Positions 35,638 to 45,758 of a stretch of 64,000 bases of DNA are shown here, in pieces. Position numbers and translations under genes: made by a program. Under the pieces are notes generated by a model, which saw only the letters and a list, made by a program, of their open reading frames with translations, had not been told where the DNA came from and made no database searches. Source of the DNA: Pontibacter mangrovi (GTDB lineage: Bacteria; Bacteroidota; Bacteroidia; Cytophagales; Hymenobacteraceae); assembly GCF_006385705.1 (NCBI RefSeq), contig NZ_VFRQ01000007.1, forward strand, positions 278,377 through 342,376, in the 5' to 3' direction. How positions within the stretch are numbered: position 1 is the stretch's first letter; each line of letters starts with the position of its first letter.

Positions 35638-36069
35638 ATGAACAAAGAACAGTTAAAGCAGGAACTGATGCAGGCCGTGGACGGGCTGCTGGTGCACACA
35701 GAAATAGATGCCCCTTTTGAGTTTGTATACCTGCCGCTGGAGGAAAACAGGGAGCTGAAGCCAGATGATGTGGCCGAGCATGCCGGCAAGCCTTCCGGAA
35801 TGAAAGTGCAGGTACAGGAGCTGGAAAGCTTTCTGCAAAGTATAAAGTGCATCGACTCGGATGTGCGCAAGAGCACCCCGGAGGGAGAAAGGGTAGACAA
35901 ACGCCTTACCAGCGCCCTGCAAAGGCACCTGCAGCACATAAAGGTATACAGCATGACGCAGATCGGCACCGAAGTATACATTTTGGGCAAAGCCGATGAC
36001 GGAAATTACGCCGGCCTGCGCACCATGATGATTCAGGACGAAGCCACGATAAAAGAACAGGAAGAGTAG
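35638..36069 (+). CDS. Nuclease A inhibitor (NuiA)-like protein
   Basis: 143 residues without a signal peptide. The pattern LLVHTEIDAPFEFVYLP...FLQSIKC and the C-terminal GTEVYILGKADDGNYAGLRT match the NuiA-like family, named after the cyanobacterial inhibitor of DNA/RNA nuclease A. In most Bacteroidota no partner nuclease is known, and none is seen here. The gene converges on the FAD oxidoreductase gene with 11 bases between. Confidence 0.8.
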   Translation: MNKEQLKQELMQAVDGLLVHTEIDAPFEFVYLPLEENRELKPDDVAEHAGKPSGMKVQVQELESFLQSIKCIDSDVRKSTPEGERVDKRLTSALQRHLQHIKVYSMTQIGTEVYILGKADDGNYAGLRTMMIQDEATIKEQEE

Positions 36070-36080
36070 CCTTGGGTCTC

Positions 36081-37535
36081 TCAAAAATGATCCTGCAGCA
36101 GCTTATTGGCCGCAATAATCCCGCTCAGGCATACCCCCGGAATGCCCTGCCCCGGATAAACGGTGTCGCCGCAGAGGTAAGCCCCGCGATGATCGAGGCG
36201 GGCGTCCTTCATCTGCCAGGGCTTTGTATGGCGGTACTGCGGATATCCTCCCACGGCGCCGTAGGCGCGCCTGGTCCAGAACTCCCAGGCCCCGGGCGTG
36301 GCCGACTGCACGGACAGTATGTGCTCGCGCCGGAATAGCCCTCGCTGCAGCAGCACCTCCAGGATGGCCTGCTCTATGGCCCCCTTGTGTTGGATGAGGT
36401 GCTGCTGCGGGTGATGGATGTGCGTGCTGACGCTGGCCACTACCTCCCCCGCCGGTGCCCGCTGCGTGTCCTGCGGGTGGCTGAAGCTTATGAAAACGCT
36501 TTTGCTGCCTATTTCGGGCAAGCCCTGCGGCACATGCACCTGGTGGTGCAGCACCTGCCTGGCCTCCTGCGCCCGCAGCACCAGCGACATGGTGAAGGCG
36601 CCGTTCAGGCGCTCTGAGCCCAGCAAGTAAGGTTGTAGCCGCTGCCGCACCTTTTCCTCGCTAAACAGCTGCACGGTGTTGTTCAACGGTATTCCGGAAA
36701 TAACGAACCTGCTCTGCACCTCTCCTTTGCTGGTGCGTAACTGGTAGCCGGTTGCCAGCTTCTTTACCTCCTGCACCGCACAGCCATACTTTATTTCACC
36801 TCCCTGCCGGCCTAGGTAGGCTAGCACCGGCTTTACCAGGTTTATCAGCCCGCCCGGCACGTAGTAGTTGCTGTATAGGGTGTAGCAAAGAGCCGTTGCC
36901 CCGAACAGCTCATTTACTTCCGGCAGGTAGTTCTGCGCCGTTATCAGGAGCTGCTCGTTCACAAAATCCACAAAGGGCTCATGTTGCAGCAAATCATACT
37001 TGCGAAGCACATCCTCCATCGTCCGGAAAGCCCCCGGCAACAGCGTTAGCTGGCTTGGCCTTACGCGCAGCCCCGAGAGCAGCAGATCCTTTGCGTTGGA
37101 GATCGGGAAGCTGGTCTGCTGCAGCGAAGTGCGCCATACCTGCCGGCTCACCTGGTAACAATGCTCCCAGAAAGCGCGCTGTCCACGCTGCCCGAACACC
37201 CGCTCCGCCTCCCCTATCCATTCCTCCAGATGACCATAACGTGTAACGGCTTTACCATCAGGCAGGTGCACCTGCATGGGCAGCTCTAGTTGCTGCACAG
37301 GCAGCTGTATACCCGTATGGTCCAGGAGGTAACGCAGGGGCATGTGCTCATCCAGGCCTACCAGCGTAGTGGCACCCGTTTCGAACCAGTAGCCTTTGCG
37401 CCTGTAAGACGTGGCGCAGCCACCCGGATACTTTGCCTGCTCCAGCACGCCCACCTTCAGCCCACGCCTGGCCAGCAGGGCCGCTGCCGTCAGTGCCCCG
37501 AAGCCGGAGCCGATAATTGCCACGTCGTATTTCAT
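36081..37535 (-). CDS. Phytoene desaturase/carotenoid isomerase-like FAD oxidoreductase
   Basis: 484 residues. The N-terminal dinucleotide-binding motif GSGFGALTAAALLARRG...VLEQAKYPGG is followed by TSYRRKGYWFETGAT. The C-terminus has LCGDTVYPGQGIPGVCLSG, the second FAD motif of the CrtI/CrtISO/retinol-saturase superfamily. It could desaturate or isomerise a carotenoid or saturate a related lipid. No carotenoid gene is adjacent, so the substrate is open. Confidence 0.82.
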   Translation of the reverse strand: MKYDVAIIGSGFGALTAAALLARRGLKVGVLEQAKYPGGCATSYRRKGYWFETGATTLVGLDEHMPLRYLLDHTGIQLPVQQLELPMQVHLPDGKAVTRYGHLEEWIGEAERVFGQRGQRAFWEHCYQVSRQVWRTSLQQTSFPISNAKDLLLSGLRVRPSQLTLLPGAFRTMEDVLRKYDLLQHEPFVDFVNEQLLITAQNYLPEVNELFGATALCYTLYSNYYVPGGLINLVKPVLAYLGRQGGEIKYGCAVQEVKKLATGYQLRTSKGEVQSRFVISGIPLNNTVQLFSEEKVRQRLQPYLLGSERLNGAFTMSLVLRAQEARQVLHHQVHVPQGLPEIGSKSVFISFSHPQDTQRAPAGEVVASVSTHIHHPQQHLIQHKGAIEQAILEVLLQRGLFRREHILSVQSATPGAWEFWTRRAYGAVGGYPQYRHTKPWQMKDARLDHRGAYLCGDTVYPGQGIPGVCLSGIIAANKLLQDHF

Positions 37536-37630
37536 TTATACTTTTATTTGTACCACTTTTACCTTTCAGGCTGCCATTCTAAACCAGGCGGCGCGCGTAT
37601 TGTTGTAAACTTATACTTACCAGATAAACT

Positions 37631-38461
37631 ATGGAGGACGTTAGAACTGTCAGTATCATGGGCTGCGGGTGGCTGGGCTTTCCCCTGGCAGAAAGGCTCC
37701 TGCAGCAGGGCTATAATGTAAAAGGCTCTACCACCTCGCCAGAAAAGGTAGAGGTGCTGCTGGAAAAAAACATACAGCCCTACCTGCTGAACCTCTCGGA
37801 AGAGATGCTGGACAAGGACGCGCTATTGGATTTTCTGGACACCGACGTGCTGGTGCTCAACATCCCGCCGCGCCTGCGGTCGGATGGCGGGGAGGTTTAC
37901 CTGCAGCAGATGCGCCTCCTGCTGCAGTACATGCTCGGCTCCGAAGTGAACAGGCTGCTGTTCGTTTCCTCCACTTCGGTGTACCAGGACCTTAACCGCG
38001 TGGTAACAGAGGAGGACATCTCATATACCGAAGAGGCGGCGCCCAATAACATGCTGCTGCAGGCGGAGAAGCTCTTTCAGGAGCGGGAGGAGTGGATGAC
38101 GACAGTCGTGCGCTTTGGCGGACTGGTGGGCGGCTCGCGCCACCCCGGCAGGTTTCTGGCGGGCAAGTCGAATGTGCCCAACGGCGATGCGCCGGTAAAC
38201 ATCATTCACCTGGAAGACTGCCTGGCCATACTAATGCGTATTCTGGAAGAGAACCGGTGGGGGAAAGTCTACAATGCCTGTGCAGACGGACACCCGCTGC
38301 GCCACGCGTTTTACGCCGCCGCCGCCCAGGACCTGGCCCTTCCGGCCCCGCAGTTCTCCGACATGGATGCCACCAGCTTCAAACTCATCAGCAGCCAGAA
38401 ACTCAAAGAGGAGCTATCCTATACTTTCCTGCACCCCGACCCTATGGCATTCTTTTCGTAG
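37631..38461 (+). CDS. NAD-dependent epimerase/SDR family protein, YeeZ-like
   Basis: 276 residues. It begins with a Rossmann motif of the GCGWLG type followed by FPLAERLLQQG, then VLVLNIPP and FVSSTSVYQD. The first part resembles 6-phosphogluconate dehydrogenase-type NAD binding, the rest extended SDRs, as in E. coli YeeZ. Reaction unknown. The upstream gene is divergent, with 95 bases between. Confidence 0.8.
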   Translation: MEDVRTVSIMGCGWLGFPLAERLLQQGYNVKGSTTSPEKVEVLLEKNIQPYLLNLSEEMLDKDALLDFLDTDVLVLNIPPRLRSDGGEVYLQQMRLLLQYMLGSEVNRLLFVSSTSVYQDLNRVVTEEDISYTEEAAPNNMLLQAEKLFQEREEWMTTVVRFGGLVGGSRHPGRFLAGKSNVPNGDAPVNIIHLEDCLAILMRILEENRWGKVYNACADGHPLRHAFYAAAAQDLALPAPQFSDMDATSFKLISSQKLKEELSYTFLHPDPMAFFS

Positions 38462-38579
38462 CTTTGCGGTTGATTGTTCCTGTCGTCCTTTCTCACCGGA
38501 GTGTCCCAAACCGCACCATGGTGCAGGACTGCCCTCATTTGCAACAGCAGGTAACAATCCGCAAACAAGAGCTTAGGTC

Positions 38580-39812
38580 ATGAATATAGTTGTAATAGGA
38601 GGCGGCGCGGCCGGTTTTTTCGGAGCGATAGCCTGTGCCGAGGCAAACCCAAGCGCCAAGGTCGTGCTGCTGGAGAAGACCGGGAAGCTGCTCTCCAAGG
38701 TGCGCGTTTCGGGCGGCGGGCGCTGCAACGTGACCCACCACTGCTTCGCCCCGGCTATTCTCTCGCAGTTTTACCCGCGAGGCGGAAAGCAGCTGAAAGA
38801 GGCCTTCAAAAGTTTCGGTGCCCGCGAAACGGTAGCGTGGTTTGCGCAACGGGGCGTGCAGCTAAAAGCCGAACCAGACGGGCGCATGTTCCCGGTAACA
38901 GACAGCTCCGAAACGATTGTAAAGTGCCTGCTGCAGGAAGCCCAGAAAGCTGGCGTAGAGATCCGGACCGGCGCAGGCGTGGAGCGCATAGAATCTGTGC
39001 AGACAGGTGCGCAGCCATACTTTATACTTACCCTCAGCAGCGGCGACTCCATGAAAGCGGATAAAGTGTTGGTGAGCACCGGCGGCAGCCCCAAAAGCCA
39101 GAGCTATGATTGGCTGCGCCAACTGGGCCATACGATACAGGCGCCTGTTCCCTCGCTGTTTACCTTCAATGTCCCTTCCTCGCCGTTAAAAGAGCTGCAA
39201 GGCGTTTCGGTGCCGCACGCGCGGGTGCGCATTGCCGGGCAAAAGCTGGAGTATGAGGGGCCGCTGCTCATCACCCACTGGGGCTACTCCGGCCCTGCGG
39301 TCTTAAAACTATCAGCCTGGGGTGCCCGCCTTTTTTACGAGCAGAAGTATACGTTCACGGCCCTCATCCAGTGGGTGCCCGACCAAACCGAAGAAACCCT
39401 GCGGGAACACCTGCAGCAGTACCGCCAGGCCCACCCCAAGAAAACCGTGGCCTCTAACCCTTTGTTTGGCTTGCCGCAGCGCCTCTGGCAGGGACTAACA
39501 CAGCTGGCACAAGTCCCGGAGTTGGTGCGCTGGGCCGAGCTTCCGGCCAAAAACACAAACAAGCTGGTGGAAGCCCTGCTGCGCATGCCTGTGCAGGTAA
39601 ACGGCAAAACCACTTTTAAAGAGGAGTTTGTTACCTGCGGTGGCGTGGATTTGCGCCAGGTAAACATGAAGACCATGGAAAGCCGCCTGCTGCCGGGCTT
39701 ATACTTTGCCGGTGAGGTGCTGGACATAGACGGTATCACCGGCGGCTTCAATTTCCAGGCCGCCTGGACCACCGGCCACCTGGCTGGCACAGCCATGGCC
39801 ACCGAGCTTTAG
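38580..39812 (+). CDS. HI0933/BaiN-like FAD flavoprotein
   Basis: 410 residues. It has the N-terminal FAD motif GGGAAGFFGA, the family signature KLLSKVRVSGGGRCNVTH, and the C-terminal YFAGEVLDIDGITGGFNFQAAWTTG. These match the HI0933/YhiN family of flavoproteins, which includes the bile-acid reductase BaiN. The physiological substrate is not known in most bacteria. Confidence 0.9.
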   Translation: MNIVVIGGGAAGFFGAIACAEANPSAKVVLLEKTGKLLSKVRVSGGGRCNVTHHCFAPAILSQFYPRGGKQLKEAFKSFGARETVAWFAQRGVQLKAEPDGRMFPVTDSSETIVKCLLQEAQKAGVEIRTGAGVERIESVQTGAQPYFILTLSSGDSMKADKVLVSTGGSPKSQSYDWLRQLGHTIQAPVPSLFTFNVPSSPLKELQGVSVPHARVRIAGQKLEYEGPLLITHWGYSGPAVLKLSAWGARLFYEQKYTFTALIQWVPDQTEETLREHLQQYRQAHPKKTVASNPLFGLPQRLWQGLTQLAQVPELVRWAELPAKNTNKLVEALLRMPVQVNGKTTFKEEFVTCGGVDLRQVNMKTMESRLLPGLYFAGEVLDIDGITGGFNFQAAWTTGHLAGTAMATEL

Positions 39813-39883
39813 AATTTCCTTTTTGGCAACCAAAATACAGCCATATCAGTATTACTGCATATTAGAACAAAACTGATAAAACT

Positions 39884-40339
39884 ATGGAAATTAATAAAGA
39901 AGTACATTCTACTGTACACCACCTGATCGAAAGGTGTAAAGACGGCGCCAAAGGCTATAAAACTGCATCTGAAGACGTGGAAGACCAGGACCTGAAAGAC
40001 CTCTTCCGCAAGTATGCCGTGCAGCGCGACAGCATGATCACTGAGCTGCAGGACCAGTTGCACAAAATGGGCCACACCGACGAGGAGTCAAGCTCTATTG
40101 AGGGCACCATGCACCGCGCCTGGATCGACCTGAAGTCTGCCTTGACCGCCCGTGACAGAGTGCGTGTGCTGGAGGAGTGCGAGCGCGGCGAGGATTACGC
40201 GGTGAAGGCTTATAAAGAGGCCCTGGAAAAAGACCTGCCTGCCCAGCTAAAGCAGATCGTGGAGCAGCAGTACCAGGACGTTAAAAACGCACACGACCAC
40301 ATCCGCACGCTGCGCGATACAGCCCGAGAGAACAAGTAA
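39884..40339 (+). CDS. DUF2383/PA2169-type four-helix-bundle protein
   Basis: 151 residues, mostly helical, with ferritin-like pairing of Glu/His positions (VHSTVHHLIERCKDGAKGYKTA, HKMGHTDEESS, ALTARDRVRVLEECERGED). This fits the PA2169/DUF2383 family, a ferritin-like bundle often linked to stress response. It is soluble and cytoplasmic with a terminator downstream. Confidence 0.85.
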   Translation: MEINKEVHSTVHHLIERCKDGAKGYKTASEDVEDQDLKDLFRKYAVQRDSMITELQDQLHKMGHTDEESSSIEGTMHRAWIDLKSALTARDRVRVLEECERGEDYAVKAYKEALEKDLPAQLKQIVEQQYQDVKNAHDHIRTLRDTARENK

Positions 40340-40352
40340 TTTATACTTTATA

Positions 40353-40391
40353 GCATAAAAAAAGGAGCCTGAACCGGCTCCTTTTTTATGC
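40353..40391. terminator. Bidirectional terminator
   Basis: AAAAAGGAGCC pairs with GGCTCCTTTTT, with GCAT/ATGC extending the stem, between the DUF2383 gene and the convergent CDF transporter gene. Confidence 0.85.
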
Positions 40392-40419
40392 CTACCTCGC
40401 TGCTGCACCTGCGGGTACT

Positions 40420-41343
40420 TTATACTTTTGTTTTGCCGGTGATTGACTTTGCCTCGATAAAGATGCGCTTTACTTCGGGGTGCTGCTCAAAAACCGATTT
40501 TTCCAGCCGGGCCACGGCCATCTCTACCTCCGAGGCTGTGAGCTCATCCCGAAACTGCACTTCAATAGCCAATAGTATTTCGTAAGGCCCCATGTGCATG
40601 GTCAGCGGCGGCGCAATCCGCTCCACGGCCGGGTCATCGGTGGCTATGCGGCTGATGCTTTCCACCGTCATCCGGTTGGCTCCCTCGCCTATCAGCAGCC
40701 CTTTGCTTTCTATCACCAGCAACACCGACACGCTGGCCAGGATAAGCCCGATGATCACTGAAGCCAGCCCGTCGTACAGTGGATCTCCGGTGTGCGTGCT
40801 TAGGAAAACACCCGCCAGCGCCACCACAAGCCCTGTAAGGGCGGCAGAGTCTTCGAACAGCACGGTAAAGGTAGCCGGGTCTTTGCTGGCCCGCAGCGCC
40901 TTAAGGAAATTCTTTTCTATGCGCCCTTTTTGAAAGTTTTTATACGCCACTATCCAGGCAGCCCCTTCAAACACCATGGCTCCTATCAGCACAATATAGC
41001 TCAGGGTGGGATCTTCTATCTGCTCGGGGTGCCGCAAGTGCGCAATTCCTTCGTACATCGACATGCCACCGCCTACCGCAAAGATGAGAATAGCCACGAT
41101 CAGCGACCAGAAGTATAACTCTTTGCCGTGGCCAAAAGGATGAGAGGCATCGGCTGGTTTCTGGCTTTTTTTGAGGCCGAAGAGCAGTAGCAGGGAGTTG
41201 CCCGTGTCTACCATAGAGTGGATTCCCTCTGATAGCATGGCAGAACTGCCGCTGATGGCAGCCGCGATGAACTTCATCACGGCAATGGCCAGGTTAGCAA
41301 CCAGTGCACCGTACAGCGGCAGCTTCGAGGTCTTTACATTCAT
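40420..41343 (-). CDS. Cation diffusion facilitator transporter
   Basis: 307 residues. It has six membrane helices with the transport-site motifs SEGIHSMVDTGNS in helix 2 and DSAALTGLVVALAG in helix 5, the loop HPFGHGKELYFWSL, and a C-terminal cytoplasmic domain. It exports divalent metals (zinc, iron or manganese) in exchange for protons. One transport site has H-x-x-x-D and the other D-x-x-x-(T); metal preference is uncertain. Confidence 0.9.
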   Translation of the reverse strand: MNVKTSKLPLYGALVANLAIAVMKFIAAAISGSSAMLSEGIHSMVDTGNSLLLLFGLKKSQKPADASHPFGHGKELYFWSLIVAILIFAVGGGMSMYEGIAHLRHPEQIEDPTLSYIVLIGAMVFEGAAWIVAYKNFQKGRIEKNFLKALRASKDPATFTVLFEDSAALTGLVVALAGVFLSTHTGDPLYDGLASVIIGLILASVSVLLVIESKGLLIGEGANRMTVESISRIATDDPAVERIAPPLTMHMGPYEILLAIEVQFRDELTASEVEMAVARLEKSVFEQHPEVKRIFIEAKSITGKTKV

Positions 41344-41681
41344 AGTATATGGTATAGGTTTTGGTACTTTTCCTACGGCACCACCTACCTGAGGTTGCTG
41401 CTACCACAGAAGCAGGGTGTTGCGGCAGGAAGGATCTGAACAGCAACAATGAGGCCTGGCAAGGGCTTAGCTAACAAGCCTGCAAAGCGCTGAAAGCGTA
41501 ACAATCAGCTCGATAGCACCTGCATTTATCCATAGATTTCGCTCAACAGCAAAGACTTTCGTATATTTACAGACAAAGCTACCAACGCCACATCCATGTA
41601 ATCATTATTTTCTTTCAGTCAAAACAGATAGGGAATCCGGAAGCGGCTCTCTAAATTTTTCACCTTTTGAAGAAAGAAATT
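41344..41681. other. Divergent intergenic region
   Basis: 338 bases between the CDF transporter and ABC-F genes. TATATTTA at 41562-41569 is close to a -7 element for the ABC-F gene. The rest holds short GC-rich inverted segments (ACCTGAGGTTGCTGCTACCAC region) but no recognised riboswitch or ORF. Confidence 0.4.
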
Positions 41682-43280
41682 ATGCTTACGCTACAGAACG
41701 TCTCCTACACACATCCCAATAAAGAGTTATTATTCGACAACATTAACCTCTCCCTCAGCCGCCCAGGCAAGGCTGCCTTGGTTGGCAATAACGGAGCTGG
41801 GAAATCCACACTCCTTAAGATTATAGCGGGTGCCCTACACCCTTCTTCCGGGCAAGTAAGGGCTGACGCGAAGCCATACTTTGTCCCTCAGGTTTTTGGG
41901 CAGTTCAACGGCCTTACCGTAGCCCAGGCCCTTCAGATAGAGGATAAACTCCGGTCGTTGAGAGAAATCCTGGAGGGAAATGTAACGGAGGAGAACCTGG
42001 CCCTGCTAAATGATGATTGGACCATAGAAGAGCGTTGCCAGCAAGCCTTGTCTCACTGGCAACTGGAAGGCCTGGACCTGGCGCAGCAGATGCAAAGCCT
42101 CAGCGGCGGACAAAAAACCCGGGTTTTCCTTGCCGGTATCGCTATCCATCAGCCCAACCTGGTATTACTCGATGAGCCCAGTAACCACCTCGACACAGCC
42201 GGCAGGCAGCTGTTGTATGGGTATATGCAATCAACTTCAAACACGCTGCTGGTCGTGAGCCACGACAGGAAGTTGCTTAACCTGCTGGATATGGTATTTG
42301 AGTTGAGCAAACGCGGCATCACCGGGTATGGCGGCAACTACGACTTCTACCGGGAGCAGAAACAGATTGAAGGCCAGGCCTTGCAGGAGGATGTAAAAAG
42401 CAAGGAAAAAGCGCTTCGGAAAGCCAGGGAAGTGGAGCGAGACGCGCTGGAAAGGCAGCACAAGCTGGACGCGCGCGGGAAGAAAAAACAGGCAAAAGCG
42501 GGAGTTCCTAAAATAGTGATGAACACCCTCCGGAACAGCGCTGAGAACAGCACATCCAAGCTAAAGGGTGTCCACGCCGAGAAAACAGGAGCTATAACAC
42601 AGGAGCTGCAAGCGCTGCGAAATGAGCTGCCCGATCAGGACAAAATGAAGTTTGGTTTCGACCACGCTGCCCTACACAAAGGAAAGATACTGGTGAAGGC
42701 CACCGAGATCAACTATGGGTATGAAGGGCTGCCGCTATGGAGGTCTCCGTTGAGTTTTCAGATAACCAGCGGCGAACGAATCGCACTCAAGGGCCTGAAC
42801 GGTTCAGGAAAAACCACCCTGATTAAAATCATACTTGGTGAGCATGCGCCAAAGGCAGGATCAATCTATAGAGCAGACCTGGCCGCTGTGTACATTGACC
42901 AAGACTACTCTTTAATCGACAACCGGCTTACCGTTTACGCGCAGGCGCAGCAATTTAACTACTCAGCCTTGCAGGAACACGAGGTAAAAATCAGGTTGGA
43001 CAGGTTCCTGTTTTCAAAGGATGACTGGGACAAACCTTGCAGCGCCCTGAGCGGAGGTGAGAAGATGCGCCTCTCGCTTTGCTGCCTCACCATCCGTAAC
43101 CATGCCCCGGACGTGATTATACTTGACGAGCCAACAAACAACCTGGACATCCAAAACATAGAGATCCTGACCGCTGCTGTCAACGCGTATCAGGGCACAC
43201 TTCTGGTTGTGTCCCACGACCAGTATTTTCTGGAGCAGATCAACATCGAACGAACAATTGAGCTAAGCCAGCCGCTGTAA
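41682..43280 (+). CDS. ABC-F family ATPase (ribosome-associated)
   Basis: 532 residues from ATG at 41682, where AAGAAAG precedes; a TTG five codons upstream is less likely. Two ATPase domains have Walker A GNNGAGKST and GLNGSGKTT and signatures LSGGQKTR and LSGGEKMR, with the basic linker typical of ABC-F proteins between them (about 225-320). There are no membrane helices, so it acts on ribosomes in translation or antibiotic protection. The subfamily is not resolved. The iterated heptamer occurs once. Confidence 0.9.
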   Translation: MLTLQNVSYTHPNKELLFDNINLSLSRPGKAALVGNNGAGKSTLLKIIAGALHPSSGQVRADAKPYFVPQVFGQFNGLTVAQALQIEDKLRSLREILEGNVTEENLALLNDDWTIEERCQQALSHWQLEGLDLAQQMQSLSGGQKTRVFLAGIAIHQPNLVLLDEPSNHLDTAGRQLLYGYMQSTSNTLLVVSHDRKLLNLLDMVFELSKRGITGYGGNYDFYREQKQIEGQALQEDVKSKEKALRKAREVERDALERQHKLDARGKKKQAKAGVPKIVMNTLRNSAENSTSKLKGVHAEKTGAITQELQALRNELPDQDKMKFGFDHAALHKGKILVKATEINYGYEGLPLWRSPLSFQITSGERIALKGLNGSGKTTLIKIILGEHAPKAGSIYRADLAAVYIDQDYSLIDNRLTVYAQAQQFNYSALQEHEVKIRLDRFLFSKDDWDKPCSALSGGEKMRLSLCCLTIRNHAPDVIILDEPTNNLDIQNIEILTAAVNAYQGTLLVVSHDQYFLEQINIERTIELSQPL

Positions 43281-43322
43281 GCTAGGTTATCAAGATATAG
43301 TTGCCGCTTCTACGCACAGCTC

Positions 43323-45758
43323 CTAAAACTCGACAATAAACCCCAGCGTTGGCACCAGGTTGCCGTCCGTGTTTTTCAGCACCACCGGAACGGCGTTGCT
43401 GCCGTCAGCGCGCAGCGGGTTTCCATCGGTGGTGGCAAAGCCGGAATTATCCTCAGTGCGCTGGAAAGTATAACGGTCGAAGCCCGGGGTGCTGCTGGCC
43501 AGCACGTTGGCCATGTCCAGAAACAGGTCCAGCGTGATGCGGTTGAAGTTCCATTTCTTGTCGATACGCACGTCTAACTGGCTGAAAGGCTGCAGGCGCT
43601 CAGAGTTCAGCCTGGTGTAATCCAGTATACCCACCCCCAGCGAGGCGTAGTTTCTTCGGGATGCCTCCAGGTCGAAGGGAGTGGCAGGCGCACCGCCGGC
43701 AAACCTATACTTGGCACCCAGCTCCCAGTTGCGCGGCAGCTTCTTGCCCAGCAAGCCCGACACCAGGTGGCGGTAATCCCAGGCGCTGGAGACGTAAGGG
43801 CCATCCAGTCCGGCAAACTCGCTCACCACATAAGTATAGGAGAACACTGAGAACAGGCTACCCGTCAGCTTTTTCTGCAGGTAGAACTCCGCCCCGTAGG
43901 CTCTGCCCTTCCCGCTTGTCACGACTGCCTCGTTGCCAATGGCGCCAAAGTCGCCGCCCTGGTTCGCCAAGGAGATGCCATCCCGAAGGGATACCGGGTA
44001 ATTGCCGTAGTCTTTGTAGAAGGCTTCCAGGGTAAAGCGCAAGTCCGGGCGCGGCAGAAACTCAGTGCCCAGCACGTAATGGATGGCCCGGATGTAGTCC
44101 GCTTTTTGATTCAGGTACTTCCCCTCCTCCTGGTACCCCAGCACCGTGTAGGTCGGCAGTTTATAGTACACCCCGGAAGAGGCGTTCAGCGTCCACTTAT
44201 CGTTCAGCAAGTAGGAGATGGCAAGGCGCGGCGAGAGCGTTTTCAGGGGGTTGTTACCGTCCTCGGTAAAGGAGTTCATATCCGAGCGGATACCCAGCGA
44301 CAGCCCCAGTTTGCTGTCCAGCACCGACCTTGACACCTGCCCAAAGGCGCCGTAGCGGAAGAAGTCCAGGTCAGTGTTGTAGTCCAGCGTCACGCCCGGC
44401 TGCACCAGGTTGTTCTGCTCGTCGCGCAGTTCTTTCCTAATCACGCTGAAGATATCGTTGGTGAACTGCACATACTGCCCCGATACGCCATAGGCATAGC
44501 GCCAGCCGTTTTTATACTTGTTCACGTCGAGGCGCAGCTTGTTTTCCGTTTCGCGGGAGCTGGTGTTTAGCGTGAGCGCCTGGTTTTGCCCTTCTTCGGC
44601 GGCCTCATACTTTTTCAGGGCATTGTCGAAGGCGTTGCGGCTTAGGGCCAGGTTCACGTAACCGTCGTTCACCAGCCTTTTCACAGCCACACCGGTGGTA
44701 TAGTTCCATTGGTTGATGTAGGGCGTGGAACGCAGAATGTACTCATTTTCCGGCGTGCTCTCGCGCGGCACCCCAAACGAGAAATCGTCTATCGCCCCCA
44801 CACCGATAAAGGAAAGGGAGGTCTTGTCACTCAGCTTATGCTCCACTTTATACTGAAAGTCCCAGTAACTGGGCCGGATGGGCAGGTCTAAGAGCTTGAA
44901 GAGGAACTCTAAGTATGATTTTCTGGCTGATACCAGGTAAGTTGTTTTGGCTCCTACAGGCCCCTCTAAGGTAGTGGCAAATTCTGAGCCGCTCAAGCGC
45001 ACGTTGCCCGAGAAACGCTCCGGGTTGCCGTAGCGCTGCCTGAACTCAAACACCGCCGCCAGTGCATTGTCGTAACGCGCGTCAAAAGCGGAGGAGCTTA
45101 GTTTCAGGTCCTCGATAAATGAAACGTTTAGTATACCGGTGGCTCCTCCGGCGCTGCCCTGCGTGGTGAAGTGGTTGATGAGCGGGATTTCGATGCCGTC
45201 GAGGTAGTACACGTTTTCGCTCGGGGCGCCACCGCGTATGATCAGGTCGTTGCGGCCGCCGCCCCCGCCGCCGTTGGTGGCCACACCCGGCAACACCTGC
45301 ACCACCTTCGAGATATCGAAGTTGCCGCCGGGGTTGCTGCGGATCTCCTCTGTGGTCAGGCGCTGCACCGATAGCGGTGTGATCAGGTCGGCCACAGCGG
45401 CACTTTGCCTGCGGTTGGCCACCACCTCCACCTGCTGCAGCTGGCTGGCTGTCGGTGCCAGCTCAAAGTTAAGGATCTGCACGTTGCCTACCGTCACGTT
45501 CACGTTGAAGCGGGACTGCGGCTGATACCCGACATAGGAACTCTGCACAGTGTAGCTGCCCACCGGTATACTTTCTATCCTAAAAGCGCCCTCTTCGTTG
45601 CTCACCGTTCCGAGCTGCGTTCCCGCCACCTGCACCGACACGCCGATCAGCGGCTCCTGCGTGTTCCGGTCGCGCACCGTGCCGGTAATAATGCCAGTTT
45701 GCGCCAGGGCAAGTGTTGGCAAAAGAAGAAGGAGTAGAAGTATTTGTTTCATGGGCAC
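43323..45758 (-). CDS. TonB-dependent receptor with carboxypeptidase-like N-terminus
   Basis: 811 residues. A signal peptide (QILLLLLLLPTLALAQ) is followed by a carboxypeptidase-regulatory-like domain (about 21-105: GTVRDRNTQEPLIGVSVQVAG), then a plug with ITPLSVQRLTTEEIRSNPGG and IIRGGAPSENVYYLDG, and a barrel ending in LGFIVEF. It imports or binds a large solute across the outer membrane with TonB. No SusD partner or local transporter hints at the substrate. Confidence 0.92.
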   Translation of the reverse strand: MPMKQILLLLLLLPTLALAQTGIITGTVRDRNTQEPLIGVSVQVAGTQLGTVSNEEGAFRIESIPVGSYTVQSSYVGYQPQSRFNVNVTVGNVQILNFELAPTASQLQQVEVVANRRQSAAVADLITPLSVQRLTTEEIRSNPGGNFDISKVVQVLPGVATNGGGGGGRNDLIIRGGAPSENVYYLDGIEIPLINHFTTQGSAGGATGILNVSFIEDLKLSSSAFDARYDNALAAVFEFRQRYGNPERFSGNVRLSGSEFATTLEGPVGAKTTYLVSARKSYLEFLFKLLDLPIRPSYWDFQYKVEHKLSDKTSLSFIGVGAIDDFSFGVPRESTPENEYILRSTPYINQWNYTTGVAVKRLVNDGYVNLALSRNAFDNALKKYEAAEEGQNQALTLNTSSRETENKLRLDVNKYKNGWRYAYGVSGQYVQFTNDIFSVIRKELRDEQNNLVQPGVTLDYNTDLDFFRYGAFGQVSRSVLDSKLGLSLGIRSDMNSFTEDGNNPLKTLSPRLAISYLLNDKWTLNASSGVYYKLPTYTVLGYQEEGKYLNQKADYIRAIHYVLGTEFLPRPDLRFTLEAFYKDYGNYPVSLRDGISLANQGGDFGAIGNEAVVTSGKGRAYGAEFYLQKKLTGSLFSVFSYTYVVSEFAGLDGPYVSSAWDYRHLVSGLLGKKLPRNWELGAKYRFAGGAPATPFDLEASRRNYASLGVGILDYTRLNSERLQPFSQLDVRIDKKWNFNRITLDLFLDMANVLASSTPGFDRYTFQRTEDNSGFATTDGNPLRADGSNAVPVVLKNTDGNLVPTLGFIVEF

